Part shown: piece by piece, positions 43,496 to 53,347 of the stretch
Position numbering within the stretch: the first letter of the stretch is position 1
Layout: each line of letters starts with the position of its first letter
Assembly (NCBI RefSeq): GCF_001423085.1
Contig: NZ_LMNU01000001.1
Location: 613,495 to 677,494, forward strand
Reading direction: 5' to 3'
DNA from: Methylobacterium sp. Leaf125
Lineage (GTDB): Bacteria; Pseudomonadota; Alphaproteobacteria; Rhizobiales; Beijerinckiaceae
Length of the DNA: 64,000 nt
Position numbers and translations under genes: made by a program
The notes under the pieces: generated by a model
What the model was told of the DNA's origin: nothing
The model's input: only the letters and a program-made list of their open reading frames with translations
Databases searched by the model: none

Positions 43496-43789
43496 ATGAA
43501 CGAGAACGTCAGCGGTCCCAACAGTCCGGCCGTAACTTCCCCCGCGATCGAAGATCTATTTGTCGCAAAAATTATCGCCTGCTTCGAGTCCTTGGCGGGC
43601 TTTTTTGCTCTGATGACGTCTTCAGGCGAGTGGAAGGACGTGACGTCTTATTCGCCGAGGCTGTTGATCGACGGCACGACATCTGATGCGGGCGAAGCGC
43701 TGATGCGCCGTCGGGATGGGGCGGCTTGGCAGTACAGGCGCCAAACCGAGGACGAGGCTTTGGAGATCATGAGCCGCGATGCTTGGTAG
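43496..43789 (+). CDS. Hypothetical protein, 97 aa
   Basis: Starts MNENVSGPNSPAVTSPAIED (an upstream in-frame ATG at 43433 exists). Mixed composition with a hydrophobic patch (VAKIIACFESLAGFFALMT) and a polar C-terminal half containing RRRDGAAWQYRRQTED. Lower GC than the surroundings. Family not recognised; possibly acquired. Confidence 0.45.
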   Translation: MNENVSGPNSPAVTSPAIEDLFVAKIIACFESLAGFFALMTSSGEWKDVTSYSPRLLIDGTTSDAGEALMRRRDGAAWQYRRQTEDEALEIMSRDAW

Positions 43790-44173
43790 CGGATCGCTCT
43801 CAGGTCACGTCAACGCCCGCATCTGCACTTCCAAGACCGCGCCATGGCCGTTCTCCGATGATCGCCTTCGGCCATCTGCCTGATGCGTCGCGGACGGAGC
43901 CCAGGCTCTCGCTCGCGGAGCCGATCGCGGACGCGCGCGCTTCGGGGAGGCTGGCCCGGGCGCCGGCAATCGTTGCGGGCCGGCAATCGTTGCGGGCCGG
44001 CAATCGTTGCGGGCCGGCAATCGATGCGGGCCAGGCGTGGCAGGCGAGCGAGGGGGAGGGCGGCGATGGCTCGGACGGCACTTCTCAGCACGCCCGTGAA
44101 CACCCTCGCACGTCGCTTTCGTAAGCCGAGTTGAAACGGGACTTGAGCGTTTCAACCCGGCTCAGAAAAGTGG
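43790..44173. other. Intergenic region with 17-bp repeats, upstream of tRNA
   Basis: About 380 bp without a supported gene. It holds the 17-bp array at 43963-44030. Frames here are low-complexity. Confidence 0.45.
43963..44030. repeat. Four tandem 17-bp repeats
   Basis: CCGGCAATCGTTGCGGG repeated at 43963, 43980, 43997 and 44014 without spacers; the last copy has one base changed (GATGC). Not CRISPR-like, because there are no spacers. Confidence 0.85.
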
Positions 44174-44246
44174 TGCCGGTTGCGGGACTTGAACTCGCGA
44201 CCTACCGCTTACAAGGCGGTTGCTCTACCAGCTGAGCTAAACCGGC
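44174..44246 (-). tRNA. tRNA-Thr (anticodon TGT)
   Basis: Minus strand: acceptor GCCGGTT/AACCGGC with discriminator A, D arm GCTCAGCTGGTAGAGC, anticodon stem ACCGC/GCGGT around CTTGTAA (anticodon TGT), T loop TTCAAGT. The T stem GCGAG/CCCGC has one A-C mismatch. CCA is not encoded. No terminator is clear downstream. Confidence 0.93.
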
Positions 44247-44320
44247 GTGCCGTCTTGCGCTACCAGTGCCGTTGGCCCCGCGCAAGCCCGCGTGGCGTTC
44301 CGGTGCCGGATCGTCGGGCG

Positions 44321-45973
44321 TCAGGCGGCGCGATCGTCGAGGCGGCGGGTATCGGCGAAGATGCGGCCGTCCGGGAAGCGGTAGCGGATGGTCTCCGTGA
44401 GGCGTCCCTGGGCGCGGACATCGATGGCGGCCGGGCAGGTGAGCTGGTCCTGCACCGCCATGGCTTCGACCGCCGTAATCGGGACGTCGCGATCCCCGCC
44501 GAGCTGGCGCCACCACTGGACCGCCTTCTCGCGCGGGTAACCGACCTGCCCGAGGCCGACCACGATCCGGTGGTGCCGGCCGTCGCGGAGGTGGAACGTG
44601 ACCGCGAGGTCTTCCGCGGAACCGGAGCCGGCGCGGCTGGCGAAGGTCCAGCCGGCGACGGCCTGCCAGGCCGATTCGGCGCGGACGGGCATCGGCCGGG
44701 AGAGGATCGGATGGGCGTCGTCGGCGGAGGCCTCGTGGCTCGGGTCACCCATGTCCGCCTCGGGCTCGACCCAGCAGGCCTCGCAGGTGCTGGCATTGAG
44801 GGCAATCAGCGCGCCGCAGCCCGGGCAGGGCTTCGCCCGGATCTCGCCCTCGCGGCCACGAATCGCGGCGGCGCTGCGCGCGGTGACGATGTCAACCGGG
44901 CCGTGCATGCGGACGAGGCCGGCATAGTCGAGGATCAGGGCATCCGCCTTGTCCGGGGCCCGGCGCAGGGCGCGACCGACCTGCTGCACGTAGAGCCCGG
45001 TGCTCTGGGTCGGCCGCAGCAGGGCGACGAGGTCGACCTCCGGCACGTTGAAGCCGGTGGCGAGGACGCCGACGGAGGTCAGGCAGCGGATCCGGCCCTC
45101 GCGGAACGCCCGGACGATGCGGTCCCGCGCCCGCTTGGGCGTCTCGCCCGAGAGGGTCTCGCAGGTGTGGCCCTCGGCCCGGATGGCGTCGCGCACCGCC
45201 GTGGCGTGGGCGACGCCGGCGCAGAAGGCGAGCCAGGCCCGGCGGCCCTGCCCGTAGCCGACCATCTCCTCCACCGCCGCGCGGGTGATCCAGTCCTGGT
45301 TGACGGCCGCCTCCAGGGCGCTCGGGATGTAGTCGCCCCCGCGCCGCGGCACGCCCGTGACGTCGAGGGTCGTGGCGGTGGCCTTGGAGATGAGCGGCGC
45401 GAGGTAGCCCTGATGGATCAGGTCGCCGACATTGGCCTCGTAGACGATGGCTTCGAAGAGCCGGCCCGGGCCCTCGTCCAGGCGCCCGCTGTCGAGGCGG
45501 TAGGGCGTGGCGGTCAGGCCGACCACGCGCAGGTCCGGACGCTCGGCGCGCAGGGCGGCCAGGAAGCGGCCGTAGCGGGTCTCGGCGTCGCGGGGGATGA
45601 GATGGGCTTCGTCCACGACCACGAGGTCGAAGGCGTCGAGGTCGCGGGTCCGGTTCCAGATCGACTGGATCCCGCAGAACAGCACCTGCGCGCCGGCATC
45701 GCGTCGGCCGAGGCCGGCGGAGTAGATGCCCGCCGGTGCCGCCGGCCAGAGCGCCAGGAGTTCGCGGTGGTTCTGCGCGATGAGTTCGCGGCTGTGGGTG
45801 ACGACGACGATGCGATGGCGGGGCGCGCGATCGAGCATCTCCCGCACCAGGGCGGCGATCACCAGCGACTTGCCGGCACCGGTGGGCAGGACGATGAGGC
45901 CGGGGCCTTCTTGCCGAGCCCAGGACGCGTAGAGGGCGTCGAGGCTGGCGCGCTGATAGGGGCGAAGATCCAT
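44321..45973 (-). CDS. Superfamily 2 DEAD/DEAH-box helicase
   Basis: 550 residues from the ATG at 45973. Motif I LPTGAGKS (Lys35), motif II VVDEAHLI, motif III GLTATPYR, then GVLATGFNVPEVD and QQVGRALR (motifs V and VI). A zinc-ribbon-like CPGCGALIALNASTCEAC follows the helicase core. The C-terminal 130 residues are unassigned. Similar proteins occur in phage, restriction and repair contexts; here it stands alone downstream of htpG. Likely ATP-dependent DNA or RNA remodelling. It is upstream of the tRNA on the same strand. Confidence 0.88.
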   Translation of the reverse strand: MDLRPYQRASLDALYASWARQEGPGLIVLPTGAGKSLVIAALVREMLDRAPRHRIVVVTHSRELIAQNHRELLALWPAAPAGIYSAGLGRRDAGAQVLFCGIQSIWNRTRDLDAFDLVVVDEAHLIPRDAETRYGRFLAALRAERPDLRVVGLTATPYRLDSGRLDEGPGRLFEAIVYEANVGDLIHQGYLAPLISKATATTLDVTGVPRRGGDYIPSALEAAVNQDWITRAAVEEMVGYGQGRRAWLAFCAGVAHATAVRDAIRAEGHTCETLSGETPKRARDRIVRAFREGRIRCLTSVGVLATGFNVPEVDLVALLRPTQSTGLYVQQVGRALRRAPDKADALILDYAGLVRMHGPVDIVTARSAAAIRGREGEIRAKPCPGCGALIALNASTCEACWVEPEADMGDPSHEASADDAHPILSRPMPVRAESAWQAVAGWTFASRAGSGSAEDLAVTFHLRDGRHHRIVVGLGQVGYPREKAVQWWRQLGGDRDVPITAVEAMAVQDQLTCPAAIDVRAQGRLTETIRYRFPDGRIFADTRRLDDRAA

Positions 45974-46268
45974 TGGCGGCGCTTCTAGCGCCTGTCGCCT
46001 CCGGCGTCCGTGGCCAATCTGCCGCGCGCCCGGGCCGTCGCGGCTCCGAGGCCCCCATGGCGCGCCCGGGCCACCCCGCTCCCCCACGGCCACGCCCGCC
46101 GAGGGGTGTCGCTCGGGTGGGGGGACCGTTGGGTGGGGGGATGTCCCGGTCCGGACCGGGGACGATTCCGACGGTCGGATCGAACCGTGTCGGCGCCGTC
46201 GGCCGTCACGCGGGGCGAGTCCGGCGAAGAGGCTCCGCCGGACTCGCCCCTGGGATCGCAGGCCGGAC
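45974..46268. other. Intergenic region with palindrome and hairpin
   Basis: About 295 bp between the helicase and htpG. It contains the 16-bp perfect palindrome CCCGGTCCGGACCGGG (46145-46160) and a 15-bp hairpin near htpG. No gene is supported. Confidence 0.5.
46212..46250 (-). terminator. 15-bp perfect hairpin downstream of htpG
   Basis: Arms at 46212-46226 and 46236-46250 with a 9-nt loop, 18 bp past the htpG stop. No U-tract on the minus strand, so it may be a weak terminator or an mRNA-end stabiliser. Confidence 0.5.
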
Positions 46269-48122
46269 TCAGGCGGCCGCGAGGGCCGCCGCCATCTTCT
46301 GCGCGAAGGCGACGGGATCCCGCGGCGTGTCGCCGTCCTGGACCCGGGCGAGGTCGAGGAGCGTCCCGGCCGCCTCGGTGATCGCTTCCTGCGCCTCGAC
46401 CTTGGCGCTGAGCGCGCGGATCAGGGGATGGCGCGGATTGATCTCCAGGACCGGCATGCCGCCACCGCCCCGGCCAGCCCGGCGCAGGAGCCGCTGCATC
46501 TGCAGGTCCGGGCCGTGGCCCGAGGCGGAGAGCACCACGGCACTCTCGACCAGACGGTCGGTGGCACGCACGTCGGAGACGTCGGGGCCGAGGGCCTCCT
46601 TGAGGGCCGCGACCAGGGCCTCGACGGGGGCCGGAGCCTCTTCGCCCTCGGGCGTTTCGCCCGCGAACTTCGAGAGGTCGACGGCGCCCTGGGTGACCGA
46701 GCGCAGGGGCTTGTCGTCGAAGCGGGCCATGGCCTCGGGCCAGAAGGCGTCGACGTGGTCGGAGAGCAGCAGCACCTCGATGCCGCGGGCGCGGAAGCCC
46801 TCGAGCTGGGGCGAGCGCTTCAGGGCGTCGGCATCGTCGGCGACGAGGTAGTAGATCGCTTCCTGCCCGTCCTTCATCCGCGAGACGTACTCGGGCAGGG
46901 AGGTCCAGCCCTCGACGGCGGAGGAGTGGAAGCGCAGGAGCGGCGCGATCTCGGCGCGGCGCTCGTGATCCTCGTAGATGCCTTCCTTGAGGACGGGGCC
47001 GAAATTCTCCCAGAACGGGCGGTAGCCCTCGGCGTCCTTGGCCCGGGTGGTCAGCTCGGAGAGCACGCGGCCGGTGACGGCGCGGCGGATCTTGGTGAGC
47101 ACCGGCGTCGCCTGCAGCATCTCGCGGGAGACGTTGAGGGGGAGGTCCTCGGTGTCGACCACGCCCTGGACGAAGCGCAGCCAGGAGGGGAGGAGCTCCG
47201 CCTCGTCGGTGATGAACATGCGCCGGACGTGCAGGCGCACCTTGCTGGCGCGATCGCCCTCCACCGCCTGGAACGGCTTCATGCCGGGCACGAACAGCAG
47301 GGCGGAGAATTCCAGCGCGCCTTCCGCGCGCCAGTGCAGCGTCGCCCAGGGCTCGTCGAAGTTCATGCCGACGTGGCGGTAGAACGCGGTGTACTGCTCC
47401 GGCGTGACCTCGGATTTGGCCTTGCGCCACAGGGCCGTGCCCTGGTTGGCGTTCTCCTCCTGGCCGTCCTCGCCGCGGATCGCGATCGGCACGGTGATGT
47501 GGTCGGCCCATTTGCGCACGACGTGGTCGAGCCGGTAGCTCTCCAGGTACTCGTCGGCATCCGCCTTGAGGTGCAGGACGATGTCGGTGCCGGGCTCCGC
47601 ACGGGTGGCGGGCTCGAGGGTGTAGCTGCCCTGGCCCTCGGAGGCCCAGGTCCAGGCCTCCTCGGAGCCGGCCCGGCGCGAGGTCACGGTGACCCGGTCG
47701 GCGACCATGAAGGCGGAGTAGAAGCCGACGCCGAACTGGCCGATCAGGCTCGGCTTGTCCTCGGGCTTGATGTCGGCGGCATTCTTGGCGTCGCCGAGGG
47801 CCTGGCTGAAGGCGCGGGTGCCCGAGCGGGCGATGGTGCCGAGGTTCTGGGCCAGCTCCGACTTCGTCATGCCGAGGCCGGCATCGCTGATGGTCAGGGT
47901 GCGGGCCGCCTTGTCCGGGACGAGGCGGACCTTGGCATCGGCGGGCAGCGCGGAGGCCTGATCGGTCAGCGCCTCAAAGCGGCGCCGGTCCATGGCGTCG
48001 GCGGCGTTGGCCACCAGCTCGCGCAGGAAGATCTCGCGGTCGGAATAGAGGGCATGGACCACGAGGTCCAACAGACGCCCGACCTCGGCACCGAATTCGT
48101 GCCGTTCCACGGTGTCGCTCAA
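46269..48122 (-). CDS. htpG: Chaperone HtpG (Hsp90)
   Basis: 617 residues, TTG start at 48122 supported by AGGAGG (48130-48135 on the complement) seven nt away. The GHKL ATPase N-terminus is intact: [26 protein letters not shown] and [11 protein letters not shown]. The middle and C-terminal domains have the usual length. ATP-dependent cytoplasmic chaperone for stress-denatured or specific client proteins. Single gene; the hairpin at 46212 lies downstream. Confidence 0.95.
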   Translation of the reverse strand: MSDTVERHEFGAEVGRLLDLVVHALYSDREIFLRELVANAADAMDRRRFEALTDQASALPADAKVRLVPDKAARTLTISDAGLGMTKSELAQNLGTIARSGTRAFSQALGDAKNAADIKPEDKPSLIGQFGVGFYSAFMVADRVTVTSRRAGSEEAWTWASEGQGSYTLEPATRAEPGTDIVLHLKADADEYLESYRLDHVVRKWADHITVPIAIRGEDGQEENANQGTALWRKAKSEVTPEQYTAFYRHVGMNFDEPWATLHWRAEGALEFSALLFVPGMKPFQAVEGDRASKVRLHVRRMFITDEAELLPSWLRFVQGVVDTEDLPLNVSREMLQATPVLTKIRRAVTGRVLSELTTRAKDAEGYRPFWENFGPVLKEGIYEDHERRAEIAPLLRFHSSAVEGWTSLPEYVSRMKDGQEAIYYLVADDADALKRSPQLEGFRARGIEVLLLSDHVDAFWPEAMARFDDKPLRSVTQGAVDLSKFAGETPEGEEAPAPVEALVAALKEALGPDVSDVRATDRLVESAVVLSASGHGPDLQMQRLLRRAGRGGGGMPVLEINPRHPLIRALSAKVEAQEAITEAAGTLLDLARVQDGDTPRDPVAFAQKMAAALAAA

Positions 48123-48371
48123 GGGAACGCCTCCTGATGTCGAAGAAAGAATGAAGCGTGGGCGATATGCCGTCGCGTTCCGGCGAATTCAATGGCGGCC
48201 AAGGTTCGGAGGCGACGGGGCGGGCCGGCCATTCGGGGCGGAGGGGAAGAGGCATGCGCGGCGCGCAAGCCCGATTTCCCGCTGCCGGCGCGCAACCTTC
48301 GCGGGTCTCGGGCGTAGCCGTGCCTTCACGACACGAGACGTCCACCCCCCACGATCGCCGGGAGGCCCGAG

Positions 48372-48683
48372 ATGGAACCGATGAAGCCGATGGAACCGAT
48401 GAAGCCCATGGAACCCATGAAGCCCATGGAGCCGATGAAGGGATCCGATCCCTGGTGGCCACAGGAACTGGGGCAGCCCTCCACCAGCGGCGGCCAGAAC
48501 GACATGCGCTACGCGTTCTTCCCCGACAAGCACCGCCTGCTGATCGAGCGGGACGGCAAGCGGACGACCTATGACAGCGGCGATCACCGGATCAGCGGCG
48601 TCTCGCAGTCGAACGGACGCGCGCCGACCTTCTCGAGCCAGAACGGCGACGTCGCCGTGGACGACCTCAAGGTCGTCGACTGA
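48372..48683 (+). CDS. MEPMKP-repeat protein, 103 aa
   Basis: GGGAGG (48360-48365) six nt before the ATG fixes the start. Residues 1-23 are MEPMKP repeated three times plus a partial unit, encoded by 18-bp DNA repeats (48372-48440). The remaining 80 residues form a small domain with NDMRYAFFPDKHRLLIERDG, then DHRISGVSQSNG, and end DDLKVVD. Family not recognised. Function unknown; the Met/Pro-rich N-terminus could bind copper. Confidence 0.7.
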   Translation: MEPMKPMEPMKPMEPMKPMEPMKGSDPWWPQELGQPSTSGGQNDMRYAFFPDKHRLLIERDGKRTTYDSGDHRISGVSQSNGRAPTFSSQNGDVAVDDLKVVD

Positions 48684-48753
48684 TCCGGGCTCGCCGCCGG
48701 GGCTCGGCCGACGGGCGCGGGACCCGGCGGCCGCGCCGCGCGGGACGCCGGCT

Positions 48754-51642
48754 TCAGGCCACCGCCCGGGCGGTCTCGCTGTTGCCGCGCGACCAGCGCT
48801 CGATCGCCCTGGGGACTTCGGAGGCCGGGCTCGGCTTGGCGAAGAAGTAGCCCTGGCCCTCGTCGCAGCCCTCGCTACGCAGACGATCGAACTGCGCCTC
48901 CGTCTCGATTCCCTCGGCGGTGGTGCGCATGCCGAGGCTGAGGCCGAGGCCGATCACGGCCCGGACGATGAGCCCGGAATCCGTCTTGTTGGTGATGTCG
49001 CGGACGAAGGACTGGTCGATCTTGATCTTGTCGAAGGGGAAGCTGCGCAGGTAGCTCAGGGACGAGTAGCCGGTGCCGAAATCGTCCATGGCGATCCGCA
49101 CGCCCAGGCGGCGCAGGGCATAGAGCGTCGCCAGGGTCGCGAGGTTGTCCTTGAGGAGCACCGATTCGGTGATCTCGAGTTCGAGCCGTCCCGGCGGCAG
49201 GCGGCTCTGCGTCAGGGCTTGGCGGACGGCCTCGACGATGACTTCGTCGCGGAACTGCACCGCCGAGACGTTCACCGCGACCTTCAGGCCATCGGGCCAG
49301 CGCATCGCCTCGGTGCAGGCGGTGGTGAGGCACCAGGCGCCGAGCGGCACGATGAGACCGATCTCCTCGGCGACCGCGATGAATTCGCCCGGCGGAACGA
49401 GGCCGCGCACGGGGTGGCGCCAGCGTACCAGGGCCTCGAAGCCGCCGATGCGCCGAGCGCGGAAGTCGTAGATCGGCTGGTAGTGCAGCTCGAATTCCTG
49501 GCGCGCCAGGGCTTCGCGCAGGTCGAGTTCGAGGGCGCGACGGGCCTGGAGGCTGACATCCATCTCCGCCTCGAAGAAGCGCCAGGTTCCGCGCCCGTCC
49601 GCCTTGGCGCGGTAGAGCGCGACGTCGGCATTCTTGAGGAGCTTGTCGCAGGTGGTGCCGTCGCCGGGCGCGAAGCAGATGCCGATGCTGACGCCGACGC
49701 TCGCGCGGTGGCCGTCGAGGTCGTAGGGCGCGCTGACCACCTCGACGATCCGCCGGGCCAGCACGGCGGCTTCCTGGGGCTGCTCGGCCTGTGACAGGAT
49801 GATCGCGAACTCGTCGCCGCCGAGGCGGGCGACGGTGTCGACCTCGCGGACGCAGGCACGCAGGCGGTCCGCGACCGCGCGCAGCAAGGCGTCGCCGACG
49901 GGGTGGCCGAGGGTGTCGTTGACTTCCTTGAAGCGGTCGAGGTCGAGGCAGAGCACCGCGAACGGGCTGCCGCGTCCGAGATGGGCGACCGCTTCCTCGA
50001 TCCGCTCGCCGAACATCGCCCGGTTCGGCAGGCCCGTGAGCACGTCGTGCCGGGCCATGAAGGCGATGCGGGCATCCGCTTCGCGGCGCTCGGTGACGTC
50101 CTCGTAGGTCGCCACGAGGCCGCCGCCCCGCACCGCCTTGTGCGAGACCGCGACCACGCGCCCGTCGCCGAGGTGGAGGAAGTCGGAATCGACCGCGCCG
50201 CCGCTGGCGGTCTCGGCCTGGGCCAGCGCGAAGGCATCGGGCTCGGGCTGCGGGTAGTCGCCGCGCGCGGCGCTGAGCCCCGCGACGTCGCGATAGGACA
50301 GGCCGAGGGGAAGCTGCCCGGGCGCGAGGCCGAAGATCTCGCAGTAGCGCCGGTTCACGACGGTGAGGCAGCCGTCGGCGTCAAAGAGGCAGAGGCCCTG
50401 GGACATGTTGTCGAGGGCGGTGTCGAGGCGCAGGTTGGTGGCCTGCAGGATGGATTCCTGCTCCTTCAGCAGCGTGATGTCGCTGCAGACCGCGATGAAG
50501 CCGCCCGTGCGCGTGGCGCTCCGGCTGATCCGAAGCCAGCGGCCGTCGCCGAGGCGCAGCTCGCTGCGCTCGTCGGTCGTGGCGAGGAGCGCCTGGGCCA
50601 GGCTGCCCGGACCGGTCTCGCCCGCCGCGAGGGCGGCGATCGTGGCGCCCGCGGGCCGGGCGCCGGCGGCGAATCCGAGGTAGTCTTCGGCCTGGCTGTT
50701 GGTGAGGCTGATCCGCCCGGCCTCGTCGACGACCACGATTCCCTCCCGGGAGGTCTCCAGGGCATCGGCGAGGCGGTCCTCGGCGGAGATCCGCTGCGCG
50801 ACCTCCTTCTCCATCGCGTGGCGGATGTTGTCGCGCATGGTGCCCATGGCCGACAGAAGCGTGCCGACCTCATCGGCCCCGCCGGCCGGCATCGTGCCGC
50901 TGAGGTCGCCGCCCGCGATGCGGGTGGCGGCCTGCGAGGCATCGGCGAGCGGCCCCATGATGCGGCGCGCCAGGCAGAAGGCGACGGTGCCGGAGAGCAG
51001 CACGGCGATCAGGGTGCCAAGGAGGTTGAGCCGGGTCTCGCGGGCCACGATGGCGCGGGCCTGCTGGCGATAGATGAAGCCGTCGCCGGCCGTATAGTTG
51101 ATGAACAGATCGAAGTTTTCCTCCGCCACCGCCGCGTGCCGGTCGAGCTCCGCATAGGCGGCCTCGCTCCGGCCGAAATCGGTGATCCTGGCACGGGCCT
51201 CCGTCCACGCGGAGACCGCGCGCTCGGCCGCCTGCGCCGCGCGGGTCGCCCGCTCCGACTGGGCGCGCTCCACGGCGATCTCGAGATCCTCGGCGAGGAG
51301 GCGCTGCAGGCTGGCGAGGCGCTCGTCGAGGCTGGTGCGGGCCGACGGATCGGTGACCATCCAGCGTCGCGCCTCGGCCGTGCGCATGCCGGCGAAGTCG
51401 GTGGCGGCGGCCCGGGCATAATTGATGGACATCAGCGACCGGTCGAAGGTCTGGCTGACGAGTTCGTCGGCGCGGCGGATGCTCGACGCCGCGGAAAGCC
51501 CGAGCGCCCCCGTGATGGCGCTCATCACGAGGAACGCGATCACGATCCGCCCCCGGATCGTGCCGAGCATCGCGGCGACGGCGTCCATCAGGCGCCGGCC
51601 GGGACGCGCCCGCGATGTCATCGGGTCTTCGGGCGATGTCAT
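48754..51642 (-). CDS. HAMP-PAS-PAS-GGDEF-EAL c-di-GMP enzyme
   Basis: 962 residues. TM1 about 31-53, a periplasmic helical sensor region, TM2 about 207-227, HAMP to about 285, two PAS-like domains (about 290-400 and 405-515), GGDEF (about 525-690; LGGDEF intact, with DLDRFKEVNDTLGH), then EAL (about 700-950; GFEALVRW, EITESVLL, DDFGTGYSSL, FDKIKIDQSFV, AEGIE). Both active sites look intact, so it may be bifunctional. Inner-membrane regulator of surface versus motile life. Its stop is near the MEPMKP gene on the other strand. Confidence 0.9.
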   Translation of the reverse strand: MTSPEDPMTSRARPGRRLMDAVAAMLGTIRGRIVIAFLVMSAITGALGLSAASSIRRADELVSQTFDRSLMSINYARAAATDFAGMRTAEARRWMVTDPSARTSLDERLASLQRLLAEDLEIAVERAQSERATRAAQAAERAVSAWTEARARITDFGRSEAAYAELDRHAAVAEENFDLFINYTAGDGFIYRQQARAIVARETRLNLLGTLIAVLLSGTVAFCLARRIMGPLADASQAATRIAGGDLSGTMPAGGADEVGTLLSAMGTMRDNIRHAMEKEVAQRISAEDRLADALETSREGIVVVDEAGRISLTNSQAEDYLGFAAGARPAGATIAALAAGETGPGSLAQALLATTDERSELRLGDGRWLRISRSATRTGGFIAVCSDITLLKEQESILQATNLRLDTALDNMSQGLCLFDADGCLTVVNRRYCEIFGLAPGQLPLGLSYRDVAGLSAARGDYPQPEPDAFALAQAETASGGAVDSDFLHLGDGRVVAVSHKAVRGGGLVATYEDVTERREADARIAFMARHDVLTGLPNRAMFGERIEEAVAHLGRGSPFAVLCLDLDRFKEVNDTLGHPVGDALLRAVADRLRACVREVDTVARLGGDEFAIILSQAEQPQEAAVLARRIVEVVSAPYDLDGHRASVGVSIGICFAPGDGTTCDKLLKNADVALYRAKADGRGTWRFFEAEMDVSLQARRALELDLREALARQEFELHYQPIYDFRARRIGGFEALVRWRHPVRGLVPPGEFIAVAEEIGLIVPLGAWCLTTACTEAMRWPDGLKVAVNVSAVQFRDEVIVEAVRQALTQSRLPPGRLELEITESVLLKDNLATLATLYALRRLGVRIAMDDFGTGYSSLSYLRSFPFDKIKIDQSFVRDITNKTDSGLIVRAVIGLGLSLGMRTTAEGIETEAQFDRLRSEGCDEGQGYFFAKPSPASEVPRAIERWSRGNSETARAVA

Positions 51643-51855
51643 TCAGCCTTGTCCCGTCCCACCACCGCAGCAGGATGGCCGAAAGACGTTAAGGCTATCT
51701 TGAGATCGGGCCGGCAGGTTATCCGCTTAACCGGACTTTCACCGAGGCATGTTATGGTTGCGCAGGTTGAGAGTCTCCTAAGCATCGAGACTGTTCGTCG
51801 TGATTCGGCAGCAGCTCGTTTCGATCCTGATCGTCGTTGGACACACGGAATACGG

Positions 51856-52203
51856 ATGCGGCCCTCGACAATTGCTTGCGTGGCCTTCGGGCTCGTCGGT
51901 GCCGTGAGCGGTGGGCTCGCCTGGGCCACCGGCGGTGCGCCCAGCCTGCACGTGTCCCAGAAGGGGCGCGCCTTTCAGCCCAACGCCCTCACGGTTCCGC
52001 GCGGCGCCAGCGTGGAGATCGTCAACGACGATGGCGATCTGCTTCACCACGTCTACATCGACGCGCCGAACTTCACCTTCGATTCCGGAGACCTGAAGCC
52101 CGGAAGCCGGACCCAGGTCGTCTTCGACGTGCCCGGGACCTTCGCCGTCCTGTGCGGAATCCATCCGAAGATGAAGCTCACCGTCCGGGTCGACGGCCGC
52201 TGA
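51856..52203 (+). CDS. Cupredoxin-family periplasmic copper protein
   Basis: 115 residues. Signal-like N-terminus (MRPSTIACVAFGLVGAVSGG). The mature part is an amicyanin/plastocyanin-type fold. The type 1 copper ligands are visible: His64 or His65 in LLHHVYID, Cys100, His103 and Met106 in VLCGIHPKM, the amicyanin-like spacing. It carries electrons in the periplasm. It is divergent from the GGDEF-EAL gene and next to a membrane protein with N-terminal His and a di-heme peroxidase. Confidence 0.85.
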   Translation: MRPSTIACVAFGLVGAVSGGLAWATGGAPSLHVSQKGRAFQPNALTVPRGASVEIVNDDGDLLHHVYIDAPNFTFDSGDLKPGSRTQVVFDVPGTFAVLCGIHPKMKLTVRVDGR

Positions 52204-52306
52204 CATCCGGCGTGATCGACCGTCTTCCGATTCGTGGGCCGCACGGGCTCGCGTCGGGGCCGCCCGCTGCGCGTCCCGTCGTCCCCGCGCGGCGCGCCGG
52301 CGACCC

Positions 52307-53347
52307 TCAGAGCAGGGTCGACCCCTGCAGCACGGCGTGGGCGCCGTAGTAGAGGCCGATGAAGGCCGCCAGGGCCGCCCCGTAGCCCACGGGCGTGAGG
52401 GCGAGGTTGCGGAGGCGATAGGGCGATGCGGCGTTGTCGGCCGCGAGGGCCACCATCGCGACGATGATCGGCGCGTGGCCGATGGCGTCGACCTTGCCGA
52501 ACTCGAAGACCGCCGAGATGAAGGTGGCGGCCAGCAGGATCGCGGCGACCCGGCGGACCAGCGGCGTGCAGACCAGTGCGAACGCCAGGGCGAATTCCAC
52601 CGCGCCGGCCGCCTTCATGAAGTACTCGCCCGTGAAGCCGAGCGTCATCGCCGGATGCTCGATGAAGAGCGGGAACGACCATTGCGGATAGGCCCACTTC
52701 TCGACGGAGGCCCACATCAGCGTGATGGCGGCGGTGTAGCGCACGATGTCGAGGGGGCGGAGGCCGCCGGGCAGGGAGCGGCCGAGGCCGGTCAGCGCGC
52801 AATAGGCCGCGACCCCGAGGAAGACCGGGTAATCCGCGAGGTGGAAGGCGCCGTACTGGACCAGGGCGGTCGTGAACAGGACGACGATGCCGAGGGCCGA
52901 GAGCGGCATGGTTCGCCGCCACAGGAAGCCGGCCGCGATGGCGAGCTGGAACCACGGGAGCGCGGTGCTGGTCGTCTTCAGCTCGGGCGTCAGGATGATG
53001 CCGCCGAGCGTCCAGAGCGCGACGAAGAATCCGCCCAGAACCGCACGGAACAGGAGTTCGGTGTTCTCGCGTGCCCAGGCCGTGGTCCGGTCGAGGGATC
53101 GGATGAGTGCTGCCCCCAGCACCGTTCCCTCGAGAAGACCGCCCACCATCAGGGCCAACACGGAGAGGCCGACCAGCTTCTCGAAATCCGAGCACAGGAC
53201 CTCGCCGAGGTCGCGGGGCGCGCCGACGAGGTCGTAGGCGCAGAACCATTTCACATGCGCCAGCGCGGAACTGGAGCCCGCGACCGTGAGGACAGCCGTC
53301 ATCACCATGACTGCGGCGCGGGGCAGCCAACGTCTTCCGGGGAGCAT
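52307..53347 (-). CDS. Multi-spanning membrane protein with exposed N-terminal His after signal cleavage
   Basis: 346 residues. The signal peptide ends ...SSSALA, and the next residue is His31 (HVKWFCAYDL), giving a mature N-terminal histidine. Eight or more membrane helices follow; the middle is weakly DoxX-like (FPLFIEHPAMTLGFTGEYFMK). No family is certain. The mature N-terminal His plus Cys36, next to a cupredoxin gene, suggests metal binding. The start is chosen at 53347. Confidence 0.6.
   Translation of the reverse strand: MLPGRRWLPRAAVMVMTAVLTVAGSSSALAHVKWFCAYDLVGAPRDLGEVLCSDFEKLVGLSVLALMVGGLLEGTVLGAALIRSLDRTTAWARENTELLFRAVLGGFFVALWTLGGIILTPELKTTSTALPWFQLAIAAGFLWRRTMPLSALGIVVLFTTALVQYGAFHLADYPVFLGVAAYCALTGLGRSLPGGLRPLDIVRYTAAITLMWASVEKWAYPQWSFPLFIEHPAMTLGFTGEYFMKAAGAVEFALAFALVCTPLVRRVAAILLAATFISAVFEFGKVDAIGHAPIIVAMVALAADNAASPYRLRNLALTPVGYGAALAAFIGLYYGAHAVLQGSTLL

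Noticed and set aside
43963..44030. CRISPR array
   Set aside because: Direct tandem repeats without spacers and no cas genes.
46428..48137. 569-aa plus-strand frame opposite htpG
   Set aside because: Shadow frame; htpG has intact Hsp90 motifs on the other strand.
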